From Desulforapulum sp034007745 (GTDB lineage: Bacteria; Desulfobacterota; Desulfobacteria; Desulfobacterales; Desulfobacteraceae): DNA of 64,000 bases. The position numbers were made by a program, and so were the translations under genes. The stretch spans positions 62,001 through 126,000 of the forward strand of contig JAVEQI010000004.1 in assembly GCA_034007745.1 (NCBI GenBank), read 5' to 3'. Every line of letters begins with the position of its first letter. The stretch's first letter is position 1. A model generated the notes under the pieces. It was not told the DNA's origin. It saw only the letters and a program-made list of their open reading frames with translations, and did no database searches. This document shows, piece by piece, positions 25,996 through 35,010 of this stretch.

Positions 25996-26628
25996 TCATT
26001 TTTTCTTTTTCACATCTTTTTCTTTTTCCACAAACATATAAGTGACTGCATTGCAGGAGACTTCAAGGTTGTCCGACCGGCTCTGGGATTTGATGGTGAT
26101 ATCATCAATGTTGACTATCCGGTAAAGCCTTGCCACACTATCAAAGAAAGCGGCCACCTGGTGATATCCACCCTGGACCTTGATGGCTACGGGGATTTCA
26201 GCGTAGAATTCCCTGTTGACCTGGCTCTTGGGCTGAAACAGAAGAAACTCGAGGCCTGCCTCGCTGCCCGAGCTTGAAATTCCAGTTAACAGGGAAGGAA
26301 TCTCCTTTTTATCGGGCAAAGCCCTCATGGCAAGATTGAATCGAGCTTGGGCTTTGGCCATTTTTTTCTCATGTTTTTCAAGGTTAGCCGCCTTTTGCCT
26401 GTAGGATACAAGAGTTAGATTCAAGGATTCAAGCTGATCTTCCACTCTTTTAAGGTGTTCCTGCCTGGGCATATAGATAAAATAAATATAGGCTCCTAGG
26501 ATAAGGACAATGGTAACGACCCACACCAAAATTCTCTGGGCCATGGACAAGGTCCCGATTTTTTCAAAAATCGGAGCTGTTTTTTTACCGATCTTATCTC
26601 TAAGGCTCTGCCTGTGTTTATCGTTCAT
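25996..26628 (-). CDS. pilO: Type IV pilus assembly protein PilO
   Basis: A 210-residue bitopic protein: a cytoplasmic N-terminus, one membrane helix (ILVWVVTIVLILGAYIYFIYM), a coiled coil (about 55-95) and a ferredoxin-like periplasmic domain (VAIKVQGGYHQVAAFFDSVARL). PilO pairs with PilN to form the alignment complex. The C-terminus is unusually lysine-rich (EKEKDVKKKK). The start overlaps the pilN stop by four bases (ATGA). Confidence 0.92.
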   Translation of the reverse strand: MNDKHRQSLRDKIGKKTAPIFEKIGTLSMAQRILVWVVTIVLILGAYIYFIYMPRQEHLKRVEDQLESLNLTLVSYRQKAANLEKHEKKMAKAQARFNLAMRALPDKKEIPSLLTGISSSGSEAGLEFLLFQPKSQVNREFYAEIPVAIKVQGGYHQVAAFFDSVARLYRIVNIDDITIKSQSRSDNLEVSCNAVTYMFVEKEKDVKKKK

Positions 26629-27206
26629 TTTTTCCCGGAATTTTTATTTTCAGGATTATCAGGATCCTTTTTGCTGCATAGAAGCTCAAATGCCTTCATC
26701 TGAAGATCCTTATCTATGATCTGCATTTTGATGCTATTAAGATCAACACCGGAAAAGAGGGGCGAGCCTTCAATCCGGGTCATGAAATCTGCAACGGTCT
26801 TGTTGTCAAAGGCTATTCCGGTAAGAGAAACAGTTGTCTCCCCGGTTTTAACATTGGTAAGCCACATCTTTGAAGGAACCACAAGGGCGGTCATGGCATC
26901 CATAAGGGCAACCGGTTCCCAGCGTTTAACCTCGAGGGTATTTACAATTTCAAATTTCTGCTCAAGAAGGGCCAGATCTTTCACTATTTGCGTGACCCTG
27001 TCCGCCTTTTCCTTGTACAGGGTGATCTGAGACTTTATATTGCCTATGTCCGTTTCAATCCGTTCAATTCGTTTATTCATCTGCAGGGTGAAATAAACTA
27101 GGGCAAGGACAAAAAAAACAAGACTGAGAAAGAATATGGAGACCTGTTGACGGATATTTTCCTTACGCCGTGCAGCCCTGAAGGGTAATAAATTAATCCG
27201 TATCAT
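26625..27206 (-). CDS. pilN: Type IV pilus assembly protein PilN
   Basis: A 193-residue bitopic protein. It starts with the conserved cytoplasmic MIRINLLPFRAARRKE, which docks into PilM, followed by a membrane helix (IFFLSLVFFVLALVYFTL), a coiled coil and a periplasmic ferredoxin-like domain. The INLLP motif is diagnostic. Its start overlaps the pilM stop by four bases, and it forms a heterodimer with PilO. Confidence 0.94.
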   Translation of the reverse strand: MIRINLLPFRAARRKENIRQQVSIFFLSLVFFVLALVYFTLQMNKRIERIETDIGNIKSQITLYKEKADRVTQIVKDLALLEQKFEIVNTLEVKRWEPVALMDAMTALVVPSKMWLTNVKTGETTVSLTGIAFDNKTVADFMTRIEGSPLFSGVDLNSIKMQIIDKDLQMKAFELLCSKKDPDNPENKNSGKK

Positions 27207-28261
27207 TTGTCATCCACCTTTCTGAGGGCAAGGCCAAGGGCAATAGGTGCAAGGGAAGCCATTTGATTGAGAGCCTTACCCGGAAAAAGCTTATGATTGA
27301 CGATCAGGCCGGAAAAGGGGTTGAACAGGGAGACATCAACCTGAATCCCAGTGGCGAGGGCTTTAGCAAATCCCCTGACAAAGGTTCCTCCACCGCAAAG
27401 TACCAGCTGGTCAACATTTCCCTCGTTTGATTTGGACTGAAAGGTATTTACAACGCCTGCAATTTCAGAGCACCATTTTTCTATGCCTTCCGAGCAGATT
27501 TCACTGGCCTCTTCGTTTGCCGCACCCATGGCTTTCTGCCCCGAAGCCATGGCCTCGGCTTCAGCCGGGCTACACCCGGTGGTCCTGATGATCCCGTTCA
27601 GGATCTGTGCCGTTCCAAACGAGTTTTCACGCATCATAAGCGAAATATCTCCCCTGACGATATTGAGGGAAGTTTTAGAGTGTCCCGCATCCACAAGCAT
27701 GACCACATCTTCAGAAGTATCATCAGATACGGTCCCATGAATGTTTTGAAGGGCAAAGGTGTCAACATCAATAATGCAGGGGTTCAAACCCGCCCTGCGG
27801 GTAAGATCCATATATGAGGCGACCAGGTCTTTTTTGACCGCCACCAGAAGAACGTTCATTTGATTTGGGGAAAAGGTACTTGTTCCCAGTATCTGAAAAT
27901 CAATGTTCACATCTTCAATGTCGTAGGGGATATACTGTTCCGCCTCAAAGTGGATTGAATCTTGAAGGACTTTTTCAGAAACTGTTGGAAGGCTGATGGT
28001 CTTAATGACTACTGAGTAACCGCCTGTTGAGATAGCAACATTTTTCTCTTTAATTTTGTGGGTCTTGAAAAGGGTACGTATGGAGTTGGCAACCCCTTCA
28101 ACATCCTCAATTACACCATCAACAATTGCGCCGGGGTCGATTCTGGTGATGCCGAACTTTTTAAGCTCAAGACCTTTGGCGGTCTCCCGGATTTCAGCGA
28201 CCTTAATCAGGGAAGAACCGATATCAAGCCCCACCAGGTGGTCTCGTTTTTTAAAAAGCAT
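27203..28261 (-). CDS. pilM: Type IV pilus assembly ATPase-like protein PilM
   Basis: A 352-residue actin-like (FtsA-fold) cytoplasmic protein with DHLVGLDIGSSLIKVAEI at the N-terminus and the nucleotide-binding VDAGHSKTSLNIVRG and LCGGGTFVRGF segments. It recruits PilN and links pilus assembly to the motor ATPases, which are not in this window. The start is set at MLFKKRDH (28261), matching family length; the frame extends 14 residues further upstream. It is the first gene of pilMNOPQ. Confidence 0.93.
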   Translation of the reverse strand: MLFKKRDHLVGLDIGSSLIKVAEIRETAKGLELKKFGITRIDPGAIVDGVIEDVEGVANSIRTLFKTHKIKEKNVAISTGGYSVVIKTISLPTVSEKVLQDSIHFEAEQYIPYDIEDVNIDFQILGTSTFSPNQMNVLLVAVKKDLVASYMDLTRRAGLNPCIIDVDTFALQNIHGTVSDDTSEDVVMLVDAGHSKTSLNIVRGDISLMMRENSFGTAQILNGIIRTTGCSPAEAEAMASGQKAMGAANEEASEICSEGIEKWCSEIAGVVNTFQSKSNEGNVDQLVLCGGGTFVRGFAKALATGIQVDVSLFNPFSGLIVNHKLFPGKALNQMASLAPIALGLALRKVDDK

Positions 28262-28357
28262 AAGCTCTATTATGTCCCCGCTTTTCACCTGTTTTGATAT
28301 CATTCAGTCGACAACCAGTATCCCCACTCTGAAATCCAAAACAAGAACTGCTAACCG

Positions 28358-28373
28358 ACAATATTTTTGCCAA
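28358..28373 (-). promoter_or_regulatory. Candidate sigma54 promoter upstream of pilM
   Basis: The minus strand reads TTGGCAAAAATATTGT, a match to the -24/-12 consensus (TTGGCA, six bases, TTGC) except for the final C. It lies about 100 bases before the pilM start. A sigma54 activator gene lies just across the divergent promoter region, which makes the match more credible, though it is short. Confidence 0.35.
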
Positions 28374-28490
28374 CAATAATTTGATTGATAACCTAGGGTA
28401 TTGCTACTATACTCATTTCCTTATAAATTATCTGATACCATGGTTAAGTCAAGAACAATTATCTATCAAACAAAAAAACGGAACAGATCA

Positions 28491-29909
28491 ATGGCTGTAG
28501 AAACAGACATGAAAGAACAGCGGCCCTTCAGGCTGGTCAAATACTTCACATTCACAAGCCTTGCTGTAATGTTTGCTGCGACCATAATAATAACAGCCGT
28601 AAACACCCATTGGGTGAAAACCATTCTCCAGCAAAAGAGTGAAGAGTATGCCCATCTCCTTGTGGAAAACCTCAACCACCAGGTATTTTTACAGTTCATC
28701 ATCCCGGTTGTGCTTAAATATGGCCAGATAAAATTAAGGGAAGAGGCTCAATTCAAACGCATGGACCAGGTGGTAAGAACCACCCTGCACAGCTTTAACG
28801 TAGAAATGGTAAATATTTACGACATGGACAATATCATTTCCTACAGCTTTGATCAAACAAGGATAGGAACAAAAGATGTCGTTGGATCGGGGTATGCAAA
28901 TGCCGTAAAAAACCGGTCAACCTCACAACTTCTGCGAACTGGTTCGGCCCTGGAGCTTTTACTGGGTGTTCCAGACGAGACAAAAATTATAACATTTGCA
29001 CCCCTGAGGGCGGAAAAGCCCCTCTCCTCGATCTCTGGTCCAGTACTGGGAGTCGTTGAAATCGTCCAGGATGTTTCCGCAGACTATAAAAAAATATTCA
29101 AGCTTCAGGTCATGGTCACCATCACCTGCTGCTTCGTCATGGGAACACTCTTTGTTGTGCTCATCTTTGTGGTAAGACACGGAGAGAATATTATCAAGAA
29201 TCGTAACCAGGAGCAGCTGAAACTCGAAGAAAAACTCAGAAGATCCGAACACCTTTCAGCCATTGGGGAGATGACAGCCGGAGTATCCCATGAGATCCGT
29301 AACCCCCTTGGCATAATCAAAAGTTCGGCGGAACTTTTAAAGAAACAGATGACAAAGATAGGCAGTTCCACCACGATTGTAAATATCATCATTGAAGAGT
29401 CCCTGCGGCTCAACAACATAATCAAGGATTTTCTTGATTATGCCAGGCCCAGAAACCCCGATCTTCGTTCTTGTTCAATTGAAGAAATTATAGACAGGAA
29501 TATCGTCTCCCTCGGCCCGTTTATCCAGGAAAAAAACTTTGAAATCGAAAAAAGATTCGGCCAGGATATTCCTGGAATAATGGCTGACGCTCCCATGCTC
29601 TACCAGGCCTTTTTAAACATACTGCTCAACTCTTTCCAGGCCATGGAACCAGGGGGCAGAATCATTATAAGCGCCTTTGCTGATAACCGTGATATCCTTA
29701 TCCTGTTTGAGGATGACGGCAGGGGAATAGGCCACGAGGAGTTAAAAAAAATATGGAACCCCTTTTTCACCACCAAGGATATGGGCACAGGCCTGGGACT
29801 CGGCATCGTCAAGAACATAGTTGAATCCCACGGAGGTGAGATCGAAATTTCAAACAGGGAACCAAAGGGGGTTCAGGTGGAAATTGTGTTGCCCGCAAAG
29901 GAGGATTAA
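28491..29909 (+). CDS. Membrane sensor histidine kinase, partner of the downstream sigma54 regulator
   Basis: A 472-residue kinase if it starts at MAVETDMKEQ (28491); ATG 28440 would give a longer N-terminus. Two membrane helices (about 17-40 and 206-228) flank a periplasmic sensor of about 165 residues with no recognised name, resembling DUF3365/Cache-like modules. HisKA follows with His267 in GVSHEIRNPLGIIKSS, then HATPase_c with DDGRGI and GTGLGLGIV. No clear HAMP domain is seen. It ends 2 bases before its cognate regulator and is divergent from pilM, so control of pili is a possibility. Confidence 0.88.
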   Translation: MAVETDMKEQRPFRLVKYFTFTSLAVMFAATIIITAVNTHWVKTILQQKSEEYAHLLVENLNHQVFLQFIIPVVLKYGQIKLREEAQFKRMDQVVRTTLHSFNVEMVNIYDMDNIISYSFDQTRIGTKDVVGSGYANAVKNRSTSQLLRTGSALELLLGVPDETKIITFAPLRAEKPLSSISGPVLGVVEIVQDVSADYKKIFKLQVMVTITCCFVMGTLFVVLIFVVRHGENIIKNRNQEQLKLEEKLRRSEHLSAIGEMTAGVSHEIRNPLGIIKSSAELLKKQMTKIGSSTTIVNIIIEESLRLNNIIKDFLDYARPRNPDLRSCSIEEIIDRNIVSLGPFIQEKNFEIEKRFGQDIPGIMADAPMLYQAFLNILLNSFQAMEPGGRIIISAFADNRDILILFEDDGRGIGHEELKKIWNPFFTTKDMGTGLGLGIVKNIVESHGGEIEISNREPKGVQVEIVLPAKED

Positions 29910-29911
29910 CC

Positions 29912-31279
29912 GTGGAAAAAATCCTGATCGTTGATGACGAGAAAAACTATCCCACCATCCTGGGCGAAGTTTTAAGGGAAGAGGGTTACACCCCCCTCAC
30001 CGCATCCAGCGGTCTCATGGCCCTTGAAATTCTCAACGATGAGTGCGTCGACCTTGTGCTTTCCGACGTTACCATGCCTGGAATGGATGGGATTGAACTC
30101 TTGGAAAGAATCAAGGAAATCACCCCGGGAACGCCCGTCATCGTGATGACGGCCTATGGAAGTGTTGAAAAGGCAGTGGAAGCCATGCACAAGGGTGCCT
30201 ACACCTATATACTCAAACCCTTTGAGAACGACACCCTTGTAGCCCACATCGCAAAGGCAATTTCCATCCAGAAAATTGTTCAGGAGAATTGCGCCCTCAG
30301 GGATGCCGTGAGTTCGGCCTACAGCTTTGGCAAAATCATCGGCAAGAGTAAGCCCATGCAGAACCTCTACAATATCATCAAAAAGGCAGCACCTACCCGG
30401 GCCAACATCCTGATCCAGGGAGAGAGCGGAACGGGCAAGGAGCTTGTGGCAAAATCAATTCACTACAACAGCGCTAGAAAAGGAAAACCCCTTATTGCCG
30501 TCAACTCATCGGCCTTTGCCGAATCCCTCCTGGAGAGTGAATTATTCGGCCATGAAAAAGGGGCCTTTACAGGAGCTGCAGCCATGCGCAAAGGCCGGTT
30601 TGAACTGGCAGACCAGGGCACCCTGTTCCTCGATGAGATCGGCGAACTCCCCATGGGCATACAGGTAAAGCTGCTCAGGGTGCTCCAGGAGAGAACATTT
30701 GAAAGGGTTGGAGGCTCCACCCCCATTGTCGTGGACTTTCGTCTGATTGCAGCAACCAACAAAAACCTTGAGGAGGAGGTTGAAAAGGGTCGTTTTAGAG
30801 AGGATCTCTTTTACCGGCTCAACGTAGTCAAAGCCGTAATCCCTCCCCTGAGGGAGAGGCAGGAGGATATCCCCCTGTTGATCAACCATTTTATTCAACG
30901 GTATACCAATGAACAAAAAACGGACAGCCCCTTAAAAGGAATCACCCCAGAAGCAGCCCAGCTTTTCTTTGACTACCCCTGGCCGGGAAACGTCCGGGAG
31001 CTTGAAAACGCCATTGAACGGGCCGTCATTTTCTGTTCAAACGAGGAGATCACACCCGAAGACCTCCCAGCCAAGATGCGCCAAGCCATGTCAGTTCCCC
31101 TTCAACTGGATGGAATCCCTGAAAATGCGGGGCTTACAGAAACCCTTGCCGCCGTGGAAAAAAGAATGATTCAGCGGGCGATGATGCTCGCCGACAACGT
31201 ACAGACCAAGGCAGCCAAGATTCTGGGTATCGGCAAAAGCGGCCTGAACCAGAAGCTCAAAAAATATGGCCTGATATAA
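29912..31279 (+). CDS. Sigma54-dependent response regulator
   Basis: A 455-residue NtrC-type activator with a GTG start preceded by a strong AAAGGAGG. The receiver domain has DDEKN, phospho-Asp in LVLSDVTMPGMDG and Lys in LKPFE. The AAA+ domain has Walker A GESGTGKE, an intact GAFTGA loop and GTLFLDEIGEL. The Fis-type C-terminal HTH reads NVQTKAAKILGIGKSGLNQKL. All catalytic motifs are intact, in contrast to the NtrX-like protein at 9835. It probably activates sigma54 promoters in response to the adjacent kinase; pilM is a nearby candidate target. Confidence 0.92.
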   Translation: MEKILIVDDEKNYPTILGEVLREEGYTPLTASSGLMALEILNDECVDLVLSDVTMPGMDGIELLERIKEITPGTPVIVMTAYGSVEKAVEAMHKGAYTYILKPFENDTLVAHIAKAISIQKIVQENCALRDAVSSAYSFGKIIGKSKPMQNLYNIIKKAAPTRANILIQGESGTGKELVAKSIHYNSARKGKPLIAVNSSAFAESLLESELFGHEKGAFTGAAAMRKGRFELADQGTLFLDEIGELPMGIQVKLLRVLQERTFERVGGSTPIVVDFRLIAATNKNLEEEVEKGRFREDLFYRLNVVKAVIPPLRERQEDIPLLINHFIQRYTNEQKTDSPLKGITPEAAQLFFDYPWPGNVRELENAIERAVIFCSNEEITPEDLPAKMRQAMSVPLQLDGIPENAGLTETLAAVEKRMIQRAMMLADNVQTKAAKILGIGKSGLNQKLKKYGLI

Positions 31280-31317
31280 ACCATCATTCAGCGATTATCA
31301 ATTTTAAACGTCAGCGT

Positions 31318-31504
31318 GGGGGGCAACGACCAGTATTCCCTTGCTGAACGTTGAGAAACAAAGGGGGCAAATTTTCGGACAGGGCAAACCCACAAAACCG
31401 CAAATTGTCTGAGGGAGGAACGACCGAGTTTTTGCGATTTGGGTTTGTCCTGGCCGAAAATCCCCCGACTTTCTCGGTTCAGCAAGGGGATACTGATTGC
31501 TGCC
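31318..31504. mobile_element. Long-hairpin (MITE-like) element, copy 1
   Basis: Terminal inverted repeats of 28 bp (31322-31349 and 31477-31504) match at 24 positions and include CTTGCTGAAC / GTTCAGCAAG. Inside is a second inverted pair (31371-31391 against 31441-31461, 19 of 21 matching). The whole unit can therefore fold into a long hairpin around a loop containing TGTCTGAGGGAGGAACGACC. There is no open reading frame. It lies between the convergent sigma54 regulator and TPR gene. A second copy is at 47023. Confidence 0.7.
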
Positions 31505-31522
31505 GATAGAATAAAGTGACCA

Positions 31523-32215
31523 TCATAACCGCTGGATTCTTGCCTTGGCCATGGGAGCATAGATGGAATCGCCATGGTCTTTAACAACCTCCTGGAGCAG
31601 CTCATGACTCTGCTCTGAATCCCCCCTGTCGGCAAGGATCAGCCCAAGGTTAAACAGAGCTTCGCCCTTGAGCATAGAGCCTTTGGCGGTGACGATCTTC
31701 CTGAACCAGGTTTCAGCCTCGTCCATCTTGCCAAGGGCAAGGCTGGTGCGCCCCAGGGAGGAGAACAAGAGGCTTTCCATGGCCTTATCACCCTTAAATT
31801 TATCCAATGCGCCAAGGTACATACCATGGGCCTCTTCAAATTTTCCCGCATCAAATGCGATCTTTGCAAATCTCACCCTTGCCTGGGCCGATGCAGCGGT
31901 GTTGGGATAGGAGGATATAAACTCGGCAACATCATCCTTTACCGTTTCATATCCCTTAACAGGATCGGTATCGCTGTAGTTTGAAAGGACCTGGGTCAGA
32001 AACTCGGAGGCCTTGTCCTCGGAACGACCGATACTGTAGAGGGTTGCAGAAAAAACAACCACAACAGCCACGATTGCCCCTAGAACCATGGCCACCTGTT
32101 TTTTGTATTGGATCACAGTATTGGCCCATCGCTGGAGAGCCTCCAAAATCGGGTCTGGCTGCTCAAGCTCTTTTCTACGTGCATTTGATATTTTATCGAC
32201 CATTTTAGCGTTCAT
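31523..32215 (-). CDS. YfgM-like TPR membrane protein
   Basis: A 230-residue protein with a cytoplasmic N-terminus, one membrane helix (VAMVLGAIVAVVVVFSATLY, about 43-62) and a periplasmic region of TPR-like helical hairpins (AQARVRFAKIAFDAGKFEEAHGMYL, FNLGLILADRGDSEQSHELL). This is the YfgM/TPR_21 layout, a family associated with Sec-linked chaperoning of exported proteins. ATG 32203 (MVDKISNA) is an alternative start. The gene's 5' end lies 54 bases after the SH3 gene, separated by a heptad array. Confidence 0.8.
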   Translation of the reverse strand: MNAKMVDKISNARRKELEQPDPILEALQRWANTVIQYKKQVAMVLGAIVAVVVVFSATLYSIGRSEDKASEFLTQVLSNYSDTDPVKGYETVKDDVAEFISSYPNTAASAQARVRFAKIAFDAGKFEEAHGMYLGALDKFKGDKAMESLLFSSLGRTSLALGKMDEAETWFRKIVTAKGSMLKGEALFNLGLILADRGDSEQSHELLQEVVKDHGDSIYAPMAKARIQRL

Positions 32216-32230
32216 CCTCTCATTTGATTT

Positions 32231-32272
32231 TTAGCTATTAGCTGTTAACCATTAGCCTCTACCCACTGCCTA
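32231..32272 (-). repeat. Stop-anchored 7-bp repeat array after the SH3 gene
   Basis: Six heptads read on the minus strand from the TAG stop at 32272-32270. They begin TAGGCAG, TGGGTAG and drift to CAGCTAA and TAGCTAA. This array joins the GTAG-type units seen near iorA and acnA with the CTAA-type units seen near yifB and engB, showing that they are one repeat family. Confidence 0.75.
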
Positions 32273-32800
32273 CCAGACCAAAGGTCTGTAAATCCATCCC
32301 TTGTCACCATCACCATGCTCCACCTCAAGCCAGTTGCCCTTTTTGTTCAACACCTTGAAGGGGACACCCCTTTCCACGGTAAATACAATTGGGTTTTCAG
32401 GGCCGGGGCCGGATCGAACATTACAGTTGCTCTTTGCGGTTATGACTGTTGGAATAGAGCTCACAAGGGAATTATGCACCCACCCAAGGTCTCCTTCAAA
32501 GTCCTTGAATCGATACCAGCTCCCCTTTTTCTCGACAATCAAAATGGGGAAATAAGTCTCCACCTGCCACAGGGTGTCATGGTTTGTTCCCGGGCCGGAT
32601 CGCACGTTGGCAATTTTTGAGGTAATAGCAAGACGTTCATCGGCCCATGATGCGTGGCAGAACCAACCCTGCATGGAAAGAAACAGGGTCAAAAAAAAGA
32701 TTGTGAAAATGCCCTGCCTTAAATTGAAAACACCCATTACCTTGCCAAACATCTTACCAAAACTTTTACCAAAACTTTTACCAGATCTGCCTGTCAGCAT
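32270..32800 (-). CDS. Exported protein with two bacterial SH3 domains
   Basis: A 176-residue protein if translation starts at MLTGRSGK (32800), which follows AGGAGG by 14 bases and clears the feoB stop. A later start at MGVFNLRQG would still keep a good signal segment (IFTIFFLTLFLSMQGWFCHASWA). Two SH3b domains follow, with IANVRSGPGTNHDTLWQV and NCNVRSGPGPENPIVFTV. SH3b domains bind cell-wall peptides. Just before the signal helix is the repeat FGKSFGKSFGKMFGK, encoded by imperfect 12-bp units. Confidence 0.8.
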   Translation of the reverse strand: MLTGRSGKSFGKSFGKMFGKVMGVFNLRQGIFTIFFLTLFLSMQGWFCHASWADERLAITSKIANVRSGPGTNHDTLWQVETYFPILIVEKKGSWYRFKDFEGDLGWVHNSLVSSIPTVITAKSNCNVRSGPGPENPIVFTVERGVPFKVLNKKGNWLEVEHGDGDKGWIYRPLVW

Positions 32801-32826
32801 ATACAAACGAAATACCTCCTTAGGGC

Positions 32827-35010
32827 CTATCCAAAGCCCAATAATTTTCCTCCCTGGTATACCAGAAAGGAGAAGCACCATGCAACGGATGTTGTGTAAA
32901 AAAGAGAAAACCATGCCCACCCGGCTGAAGCCTCCCGCCAGATGGTCGTTACTGTTGCGATACAGGGGACATATAAAAGGACAAAGACCATCATGGAAAG
33001 GGCCGAGAGTGCTGTCATACCCGAGGCATGGAGGGCATAATCAAGGGCGTCAGACTGATCGTCCTCTACTCCGTAAAGAACACCCATGGTGGAAACCACC
33101 ACCTCCTTTGCCACAAGGCCCGTAACCAGAGCCACACCACCACGCCAGTCAATACCAATTGGCGAGAATACCGGCTCGATGAAATGCCCCAAACGGCCGA
33201 CAAACGAACGTTCTACAAGAGCCTTGTCCCTCTGGCGTTCAAGGTCTGCCAATCTTAAATCGACCTCATTTAAGAGGTCGTTCCGGTCCTCAGTCCCAGG
33301 TTGTGCTGCTATCCCAGAACGCTGTGTCTCCACCCTATCAAGGTATTGGGAATACTCGGCCATAACAGCCCTGTCCCTGGGAAAGGTGGAAAGAGCCCAG
33401 ATGATAATCGACCCCACAAGAATAACCCCGCCCATTTTCTGCAAAAACATTTTGCTTCTATCCCACATGTGAATCATCAGGCTCTTCAGCATGGGTACTC
33501 GGTAAGGGGGGAGTTCCATGACAAAGGGGGCGTCCTCGCCCCTTAGAAGGGTTGAGCGGAAGAGGCGCCCTGAAAGGATGGCAATCACAATGCCCATAAT
33601 ATAGAGTCCAAAGATGACCGTCCCGGCACTTTGGGCAAAAAAAGAACCGGCCAGAACAATATACACCGGAAGTTTTGCCGAACAGGACATGAACGGCGTG
33701 ATCAGGATGGTGAGTATCCTGTCCTTTCTATTCTCAAGGGCCTTTGTTGCCATGATGGCTGGGACACTGCACCCAAAGCCCATGAGCATGGGGATAAAAG
33801 ATTTTCCATGGAGCCCCACGGTATGCATGATCCTGTCCATCAAAAAGGCGGTTCTTGCCATGTAACCGGTATCTTCAAACAGGGCGATGCAGAAGAAGAG
33901 AATCAAAATATTGGGCAGAAAAACAATAACACTGCCGATGCCCGTCACAATACCGTCAAGCATCAGATCCTTTAACAGCCCCGAAGGAAGCAAGTCCTTA
34001 AGAACGGATGAAAAAAAACCGACCCCCGTATCGATCCACTCCATGGGATAGGCCCCAAAACTGAAGGTCATCTGAAACATGGCCCAGATAAAGAAAATAA
34101 ATATGGGGAATCCAAGGAATCGGTTGGTCAACACCCGGTCGATGCTCCTTGAAATATCGGCACGCTTTCTGGCCGTCACGGTGACGACGCTCCTGACAAT
34201 GCCTGCGATAAATCCGTAGCGCTCGTCCGTGAGGACAATTTCGGGATCGTCCTGGAACTGCTCTTCGATCTTGATACGGGCTCTTTCCGCCACGGCCAGG
34301 ACCTCATCTGCGGCCCCTTTTGCAGCATCCGGGGCCATAGCTCGAAGATTTTTCTTGACCACCTCGTCGTTTTCCAGAAGCTTGATAGCGGTCCAGCGCC
34401 CTGGCCAGTTGTCAAGATCAAGCCCGGCCCCGTCCATGGCCGTCTCAATTTCCCGAATAAGGGCCTCTATGTTCCGGTGGTAGGTAACCTTGCGGCCGGC
34501 CTTGCCCTTTGATGAGGTTCCGGCCTCTTTGACGGCCGCCTCCACAAGCTCATCCATGCCCTTAACCCGATTGCCAACGGTAAAGACGACCGGCAGGTCC
34601 AACAGGGCAGCAAGCTTTGCCCCATTGATGGAAAAGCCCTTGGATTTCGCCAGATCGGCCATGTTCAGGGCAAAGACCACGGGTCTGTCAAGCTCCATGA
34701 TCTGCATGGCAAGGTAGAGGCTGCGCTCAAGGTTTGCAGCATCGATGATGTTAACTACCACATCGGGCTTTTCGTTGAGAATAAAATCCCTGGCAACTAT
34801 CTCTTCCAGGGAAAAGGGGGTCAGGCTGTAGGTGCCGGGCAGATCCACAAACTTAAGTTCAACCCCGTTATGTTTGACGATCCCCTCTTTTTTTTCCACC
34901 GTGACCCCGGGCCAGTTACCCACCTTTTGCCGGGCCCCGGTGAGATTGTTGAATATGGTGGTTTTCCCGGAGTTGGGATTACCGGCCAGGGCGATTGTAA
35001 GTTGCTTCAT
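32827..35010 (-). CDS. feoB: Ferrous iron transporter FeoB
   Basis: A 727-residue inner-membrane Fe(II) transporter. The cytoplasmic G domain has G1 GNPNSGKTTIFN, G3 VDLPGTYSLTPFS and a G4 NMAD. A helical GDI-like region follows, then the two Gate domains (for example GFGCSVPAIMATKAL and FMSCSAKLPVYIVLAG) and about ten membrane helices. The cysteines in the gate motifs are conserved. The start overlaps the stop of the Fur-FeoA gene by four bases, so regulator and transporter are translated together. Confidence 0.95.
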   Translation of the reverse strand: MKQLTIALAGNPNSGKTTIFNNLTGARQKVGNWPGVTVEKKEGIVKHNGVELKFVDLPGTYSLTPFSLEEIVARDFILNEKPDVVVNIIDAANLERSLYLAMQIMELDRPVVFALNMADLAKSKGFSINGAKLAALLDLPVVFTVGNRVKGMDELVEAAVKEAGTSSKGKAGRKVTYHRNIEALIREIETAMDGAGLDLDNWPGRWTAIKLLENDEVVKKNLRAMAPDAAKGAADEVLAVAERARIKIEEQFQDDPEIVLTDERYGFIAGIVRSVVTVTARKRADISRSIDRVLTNRFLGFPIFIFFIWAMFQMTFSFGAYPMEWIDTGVGFFSSVLKDLLPSGLLKDLMLDGIVTGIGSVIVFLPNILILFFCIALFEDTGYMARTAFLMDRIMHTVGLHGKSFIPMLMGFGCSVPAIMATKALENRKDRILTILITPFMSCSAKLPVYIVLAGSFFAQSAGTVIFGLYIMGIVIAILSGRLFRSTLLRGEDAPFVMELPPYRVPMLKSLMIHMWDRSKMFLQKMGGVILVGSIIIWALSTFPRDRAVMAEYSQYLDRVETQRSGIAAQPGTEDRNDLLNEVDLRLADLERQRDKALVERSFVGRLGHFIEPVFSPIGIDWRGGVALVTGLVAKEVVVSTMGVLYGVEDDQSDALDYALHASGMTALSALSMMVFVLLYVPCIATVTTIWREASAGWAWFSLFYTTSVAWCFSFLVYQGGKLLGFG

